From the NCBI GenBank assembly GCA_023392515.1, contig JAEVYX010000057.1, positions 62,001-126,000 on the forward strand: 64,000 nucleotides of DNA. The letters run 5' to 3'. The notes under the pieces are model-generated. The model made no database searches, was not told where the DNA came from, and saw nothing but the letters and a program-made list of their open reading frames with translations. A program made the translations under genes and the position numbers. The stretch is from Bacillota bacterium (GTDB lineage: Bacteria > Bacillota > Clostridia > Christensenellales > Aristaeellaceae). Positions 60,368-64,000 of this stretch are shown in pieces (within the stretch, counting starts at the first letter, position 1; every line of letters begins with the position of its first letter).

Positions 60368-60416
60368 AAAGGAAGAAAGCCGAAATTGCCATCAGGCAGG
60401 CGGCTTTCTTCCTTAT
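60368..60416 (-). terminator. Terminator of the SpoIID-like gene
   Basis: AAGGAAGAAAGCCG pairs with CGGCTTTCTTCCTT (14 bp) around a loop that has its own GCC/GGC pairs; on the minus strand it ends in TTTATTTATG. Confidence 0.8.
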
Positions 60417-60444
60417 AATTAACCTTTTTTGTGGGCGCAGGGGA

Positions 60445-61443
60445 TTACCACATTGAAACGACTCCGACGTTTTTGAAATACTGCATGACGATTTCCTCGC
60501 CTTTCATACCCGATTCCGCCAGGCGGTAGGCACCCCATTGCGGCATCCCGACTCCATGACCGTATCCCTTTCCAGCCATGGATACAGAACCATTTTCATA
60601 CTTTACGTTGGTGAGAAGTGTGGATCGCATCTTTGTACTGTCCAGCGCAATACGCAGTTCCGCGGCATCTACTTCCGTTCCGCCGACGGAAAGGGTAAGG
60701 GCACGTCCGCTTTCTCCCTTTTTTCCAACAGAGACGCTATCAATAGAGGAGATCGTGGAGCCAGCTTTCTTGCATGCGGCAAGGAACTCCTTTTCGGAGA
60801 AGGTTGCTGACCAGGTCTTGGAATCTTCCGGCGCCTTGTCGCTTTCCTGACCTTTTGCGATCATGGTATAAGGGGGTTCTTCCTCGTCATATCCTAAACC
60901 TTCTTTGGCGAGGGCGGTGGTACCTCCGGAATGGGCATGAAACCAGGCATAGGGAAACTCTCCTTCATAGGATAACACCTCGCCTTTTGTTTCTGCCACG
61001 GCTTGTTTGATCCGGTCGTTTACATCCGCTGCATTATAGGCTTGCGCCTCTTCAATATCGGTGGAAATATCGGCACCTTCATATTTGCTTTCTTTTTCGG
61101 TAGTGAATTTTAAAACAAAGGTCCGGGCAAGAATGGCCTGGGCTTTTAAAGCCTCCATGGGCCAGTCGTTTTTCATTTCACCGGCCAAAACGCCGGCAAC
61201 ATAAGTTTCAATGTCCATTTCCCGAACCTTTTTATCCTCAACAACATACACCTGCAAAACCGGCGGACCGCCGCTTCCTGACTTTTTGAGTTTATCGGGC
61301 AAGGCGGGAGCGGGAGCTTTAGTGCCCGCTGCACTGGTGTTGGGGCTTGCGTTTGGGATTAGTTCAGCATCTGCAGTCGATGTGCAACCTGCAAGTAAGA
61401 AGCCGCATAGCAGGCATATAAGCAGCCGATAGCCTATGCGCAT
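60445..61443 (-). CDS. SpoIID/LytB domain lipoprotein
   Basis: A 332-residue exported protein. The lipobox is LLAGC (Cys19), so it should be lipid-anchored. From about 85 it carries the SpoIID domain: DIETYVAGVLAGEM, EALKAQAILARTFVL and the terminal KGYGHGVGMPQWGAYRLAESG. SpoIID is a lytic transglycosylase acting on denuded glycans during spore engulfment. B. subtilis SpoIID has a membrane anchor instead of a lipid anchor, so I do not call it an ortholog. GGAGGG precedes the ATG. Confidence 0.88.
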   Translation of the reverse strand: MRIGYRLLICLLCGFLLAGCTSTADAELIPNASPNTSAAGTKAPAPALPDKLKKSGSGGPPVLQVYVVEDKKVREMDIETYVAGVLAGEMKNDWPMEALKAQAILARTFVLKFTTEKESKYEGADISTDIEEAQAYNAADVNDRIKQAVAETKGEVLSYEGEFPYAWFHAHSGGTTALAKEGLGYDEEEPPYTMIAKGQESDKAPEDSKTWSATFSEKEFLAACKKAGSTISSIDSVSVGKKGESGRALTLSVGGTEVDAAELRIALDSTKMRSTLLTNVKYENGSVSMAGKGYGHGVGMPQWGAYRLAESGMKGEEIVMQYFKNVGVVSMW

Positions 61444-61780
61444 GTGATACCCTCCTCATAGCATGTGTTGATTTCAGTTTCTCCGGGCATATTGAAAATT
61501 AGCCACAGAGCACCTTGGGAATTGCTGGCGCAAGGCGCGCCTATCGCCTGCTGTCGGAAGCTATTTATAAATAGGAAGCTATTAGCTCATTGACATTTGC
61601 ATATACACATGGCATGCTTCAGGGAAAAGTATGGAGTCACATGAAATCTTTTTGACCATAACAGATTGACAGAAAAAGAAAACAATGTTATGATGATGTG
61701 GTTGTCCGCAAGCCACGGTTAACTATGCCTTTTTTGAAGATATTTCAAGGGCTGAACCGTTATGAAAGGAGCGATGCCGT
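61444..61780. other. Gene-free leader of the ribosomal operon
   Basis: No gene. Contains a consensus promoter (61666-61694) about 85 bases before the L7Ae-like gene. GGAAGCTATT occurs twice at about 61557-61590; otherwise I see nothing of note. Confidence 0.6.
61666..61694 (+). promoter_or_regulatory. Promoter of the L7Ae-rpsL-rpsG-fusA operon
   Basis: TTGACA (61666-61671), 17-base spacer, TATGAT (61689-61694). Confidence 0.75.
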
Positions 61781-62026
61781 ATGCTGGAGGCGTTAAAAAA
61801 CGCTCAGGATCGCGTGGTGGGTACCAAGCAGTTGCTTAGAGCCTTGGAAAGCGGTCGCATTGCTCAGGTTTTTGTGGCCCAGGATGCGGACGACTTTATC
61901 TACCGCAGGGTACGCACAGCCGCCGAGGCGGCTCATGTGCCTGTCACCGTGGTAGATACCATGGCGCATCTGGGTCAGGCCTGCCATATTGAGGTAGGAA
62001 CTGCCGCAGCGGGAATTGCGCGCTGA
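61781..62026 (+). CDS. L7Ae family ribosomal/RNA-binding protein
   Basis: An 81-residue protein with the L7Ae/L30e/S12e fold: VGTKQLLRALESGRIAQVF and TMAHLGQACHIEVGTAA. In Bacillus the YbxF protein at this position binds kink-turn RNA. It is 67 bases upstream of rpsL, as in most Firmicutes, with AAAGGAG before the ATG. Confidence 0.88.
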   Translation: MLEALKNAQDRVVGTKQLLRALESGRIAQVFVAQDADDFIYRRVRTAAEAAHVPVTVVDTMAHLGQACHIEVGTAAAGIAR

Positions 62027-62093
62027 ATCATTATGCCTATAGGCTTCCGAGGGTTGCGGAAGTGTTATAGATATCAATCCAGGAGGTGCTTCC

Positions 62094-62468
62094 ATGCCCA
62101 CGATCAATCAATTGATCCGCAAGGGAAGGGAAAAGGTCGTCAACAAGTCGACTGCGCCCATTTTGCAGGGATGCCCGCAAAAGCGCGGTGTTTGCCTGAG
62201 CGTGAAAACTACCACGCCTAAAAAGCCGAACTCCGCTTTACGCAAAATTGCCAGAATCAGGCTTACAAACCTGATCGAAGGTACATGCTATATTCCGGGG
62301 ATCGGTCATAATCTGCAGGAGCATAGCGTGGTACTCATCCGCGGCGGACGTGTTCGCGACCTGCCCGGTGTACGGTATCATATCATCCGTGGTGCGCTGG
62401 ATACTGCCGGTGTGGCCAAGCGGATGCAGGGTCGCTCACTGTACGGCGCAAAACGCCCGAAGAAGTAA
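62094..62468 (+). CDS. rpsL: 30S ribosomal protein S12
   Basis: A 124-residue ribosomal protein at the decoding centre. TTPKKPNSALRK contains the usual Lys43 and Lys44. Position 88 is Arg (in GGRVRDLPG) where most bacteria have Lys. Asp89, the RimO methylthiolation site, is present. Mutants with Arg at this position in other bacteria are streptomycin-resistant, so this species is probably naturally less sensitive. AGGAGG precedes the ATG. Confidence 0.97.
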   Translation: MPTINQLIRKGREKVVNKSTAPILQGCPQKRGVCLSVKTTTPKKPNSALRKIARIRLTNLIEGTCYIPGIGHNLQEHSVVLIRGGRVRDLPGVRYHIIRGALDTAGVAKRMQGRSLYGAKRPKK

Positions 62469-62660
62469 TTCTACGCACAAATGCCCAATGCACGGCCTGC
62501 GAGGGCAAGGGCTTTACCCTGCTCGGAACGGTAGGGATAAACGAGGCCCTTTTGCCTTTAGGTCCGTGTCCCGCAATCTTGCGGGGATGGCGTGATGCTG
62601 ACATGCCGTCAGGCGGCGCGTGCAATCATCCTTACCGCTTATGCATGAGGAGGGAAAGAC

Positions 62661-63131
62661 ATGCCCCGTCGTGGATTTATACCCAAGCGCGAGGTGCTCC
62701 CAGATCCCGTACATGGGACGACTGTAGTCACCAAGCTCATTAATCAAATTATGCTGGAGGGCAAGCGTGGCGTCGCTCAGACGATTTGCTACGATGCCTT
62801 TCAGGCGATTGCCGAGAAAGCCGGCAAAGATGCAAACGAAGTCTTCAATGCCGCTGTGGCCAATGTGGCCCCCCAGTTGGAAGTGAAGGCCCGCCGCGTA
62901 GGCGGCGCTACCTATCAGGTCCCCATTGAGATCCGGCCCGAACGGCGCCAAACGCTGGCCCTTCGCTGGATCGTGGAATTCAGCCGCAAACGTGGGGAAA
63001 AGACCATGGCACAGAGGTTGGCGGGCGAACTGTTGGACGCTGCCAACAATACAGGCAACGCTGTCAAGCGCAAAGAGGAAATGCACCGCATGGCCGAAGC
63101 GAACAAGGCGTTTGCCCATTATCGGTGGTAA
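62661..63131 (+). CDS. rpsG: 30S ribosomal protein S7
   Basis: A 156-residue ribosomal protein, normal length, that nucleates 30S head assembly and in enterobacteria represses its own operon. Conserved text: MPRRGFIPKREVLPDP and LRWIVEFSRKRGEKTMAQRL. The gap to rpsL is 192 bases, longer than usual, with hairpin-forming sequence. AGGAGG precedes the ATG. Confidence 0.97.
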   Translation: MPRRGFIPKREVLPDPVHGTTVVTKLINQIMLEGKRGVAQTICYDAFQAIAEKAGKDANEVFNAAVANVAPQLEVKARRVGGATYQVPIEIRPERRQTLALRWIVEFSRKRGEKTMAQRLAGELLDAANNTGNAVKRKEEMHRMAEANKAFAHYRW

Positions 63132-63197
63132 GCCGGATGTCAAAAACCGATTACCGCGGCTATTCTAATGATTTCGCAGAAAGGAGAACGAACCACA

Positions 63198-64000
63198 ATG
63201 CCTAGAAGTCACCCTTTGAATATGGTGCGCAATATTGGCATCATGGCGCATATCGACGCCGGAAAAACAACTACAACCGAGCGCATTTTGTTCTACACGG
63301 GGCGGGTCCATCGCATGGGGGAAGTGCATGAAGGCGCTGCCACCATGGACTGGATGGCCCAAGAGCAGGAGCGCGGCATTACCATCACTTCAGCCGCCAC
63401 CACCTGTCAGTGGAAGGGGCATCGTATCAATATTATCGACACCCCCGGTCACGTGGACTTTACGGTGGAAGTGGAACGCTCCCTGCGCGTACTGGACGGC
63501 GCCGTTGCCGTGTTCTGCGCCAAGGGAGGCGTAGAGCCTCAGAGTGAGACGGTTTGGCGTCAGGCCAATAAATATCATGTGCCCCGTATGGCCTATGTAA
63601 ACAAGATGGACATTACTGGCGCTGATTTTTATCGTGTTGTGCGAATGATGAAAGACCGGCTGAATGCCAACGCGGTTCCCATCCAACTTCCCATCGGCAG
63701 CGAGGGCGGTTTTCGTGGGATTATCGACTTGGTAACCATGAAGGCCGAAGTGTATTACGACGATGATGGCAAGGATGTCCGGGAAGAGGAAATCCCCGCG
63801 GATATGCAGGAAATTTCTCAGGAGTACCGCGCCGCACTCATCGAATCCGTAGCGGAAACCGATGAAGCCCTGATGGAAAAATTCTTTGAGGGTGAGCAGC
63901 TCAGCACGGAAGAGATTATGAATGCCATCCGCAAGACCACCATCGCATGCAAAATGACCCCTGTACTGTGCGGTACGTCCTACCGTAACAAGGGTGTGCA
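63198..64000 (+). CDS. fusA: Elongation factor G, N-terminal part
   Basis: The first 267 residues are in the window; the gene continues past the edge. The GTPase domain is intact: AHIDAGKTTTTERI (G1), GITITSAA (G2), DTPGHVDFTVE (G3) and NKMD (G4). AAGGAG precedes the ATG. It is translated downstream of rpsG by 66 bases and follows the standard str operon order. Confidence 0.96.
   Translation, partial: MPRSHPLNMVRNIGIMAHIDAGKTTTTERILFYTGRVHRMGEVHEGAATMDWMAQEQERGITITSAATTCQWKGHRINIIDTPGHVDFTVEVERSLRVLDGAVAVFCAKGGVEPQSETVWRQANKYHVPRMAYVNKMDITGADFYRVVRMMKDRLNANAVPIQLPIGSEGGFRGIIDLVTMKAEVYYDDDGKDVREEEIPADMQEISQEYRAALIESVAETDEALMEKFFEGEQLSTEEIMNAIRKTTIACKMTPVLCGTSYRNKGV

Larger units (their letters stand above)
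60128..60444. other. rpoB leader and promoter, SpoIID-like terminator
   Basis: No gene. Contains the rpoB promoter (60280-60308), a hairpin overlapping its -35 region, and the terminator of the SpoIID-like gene (60368-60415). The ribosomal protein genes rplJ/rplL expected upstream of rpoB are absent. Confidence 0.6.

Noticed and set aside
1..64000. CRISPR arrays, rRNA genes and prophage structural genes
   Set aside because: I looked for regularly spaced repeats, rRNA-like text and phage genes and found none apart from the short repeats described.

Overview
This looks like a chromosomal segment of an anaerobic, probably spore-forming Clostridia-type Firmicute. Evidence for the lineage: a GerW/YtfJ spore protein and a SpoIID-like lipoprotein, Firmicute-type rpoB-rpoC and rpsL-rpsG-fusA genes, AGGAGG-type ribosome sites with many TTG/GTG starts, vegetative TTGACA-17-TATAAT promoters, and anaerobe enzymes (diiron flavoprotein FprA, Na+-translocating decarboxylase, several radical SAM proteins, a molybdenum hydroxylase). 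Most of the window looks close to half G+C by eye; about 4.3-13.3 kb is visibly more AT-rich. Species cannot be named from this.

Layout. 0-4.2 kb: Gfo/Idh dehydrogenase, GNAT acetyltransferase, exported M3 peptidase. 4.3-9.9 kb: AT-rich accessory genes, mostly single units on the minus strand (COG2108-type radical SAM protein, PEBP, VOC, YdeI, alpha/beta hydrolase, NTF2-like protein), then a 20-bp repeat array that may be an insertion sequence end. 10.2-13.3 kb: a 3.04-kb element integrated in a tRNA-Ala(CGC) gene, bounded by a 47-bp direct repeat and carrying a small membrane protein, a TcmP-like protein and a CX3CX3C radical SAM-like partner, with no integrase. 13.6-19.3 kb: thioredoxin-reductase-like flavoprotein, secreted DUF3298-like protein, aldo/keto reductase with ferredoxin tail, tRNA-Ser(GGA), DUF1576 membrane protein, small regulated ORF, DUF1232 protein. 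19.5-23.8 kb: three-subunit molybdenum hydroxylase plus a membrane protein. 24-28.9 kb: AraC/BtrH-like fusion, hydroxyacid dehydrogenase, Ogt, MATE transporter. 29-36 kb: AraC regulator divergent from a sugar ABC transporter (no ATPase) and a GH65 phosphorylase. 36-46.6 kb: FprA-SOD, PckA, DUF2953-GerW-DacF, PadR-DUF1700-DUF4097, GNAT, RluB, MnmM. 46.8-51.8 kb: biotin-dependent Na+ decarboxylase operon with two different carboxyltransferase subunits. 51.9-64 kb: SecG, PNPOx-like protein, rpoC-rpoB on the minus strand, SpoIID-like lipoprotein, then L7Ae-rpsL-rpsG-fusA on the plus strand; fusA runs off the end.

How it fits together. PckA and the MmdA/OadA/biotin carrier/OadB/OadG set handle C4-dicarboxylate and methylmalonyl-CoA/oxaloacetate carboxyl exchange and can drive a sodium gradient. 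The ABC transporter and GH65 enzyme import and phosphorolyse a disaccharide under a divergent AraC regulator. FprA and SOD protect from oxygen. The most unusual object is the integrase-less tRNA-Ala element with the TcmP/radical SAM pair. Also notable are a natural Arg88 in ribosomal protein S12, and rpoBC lying head-to-head with the rpsL operon instead of in line with it.
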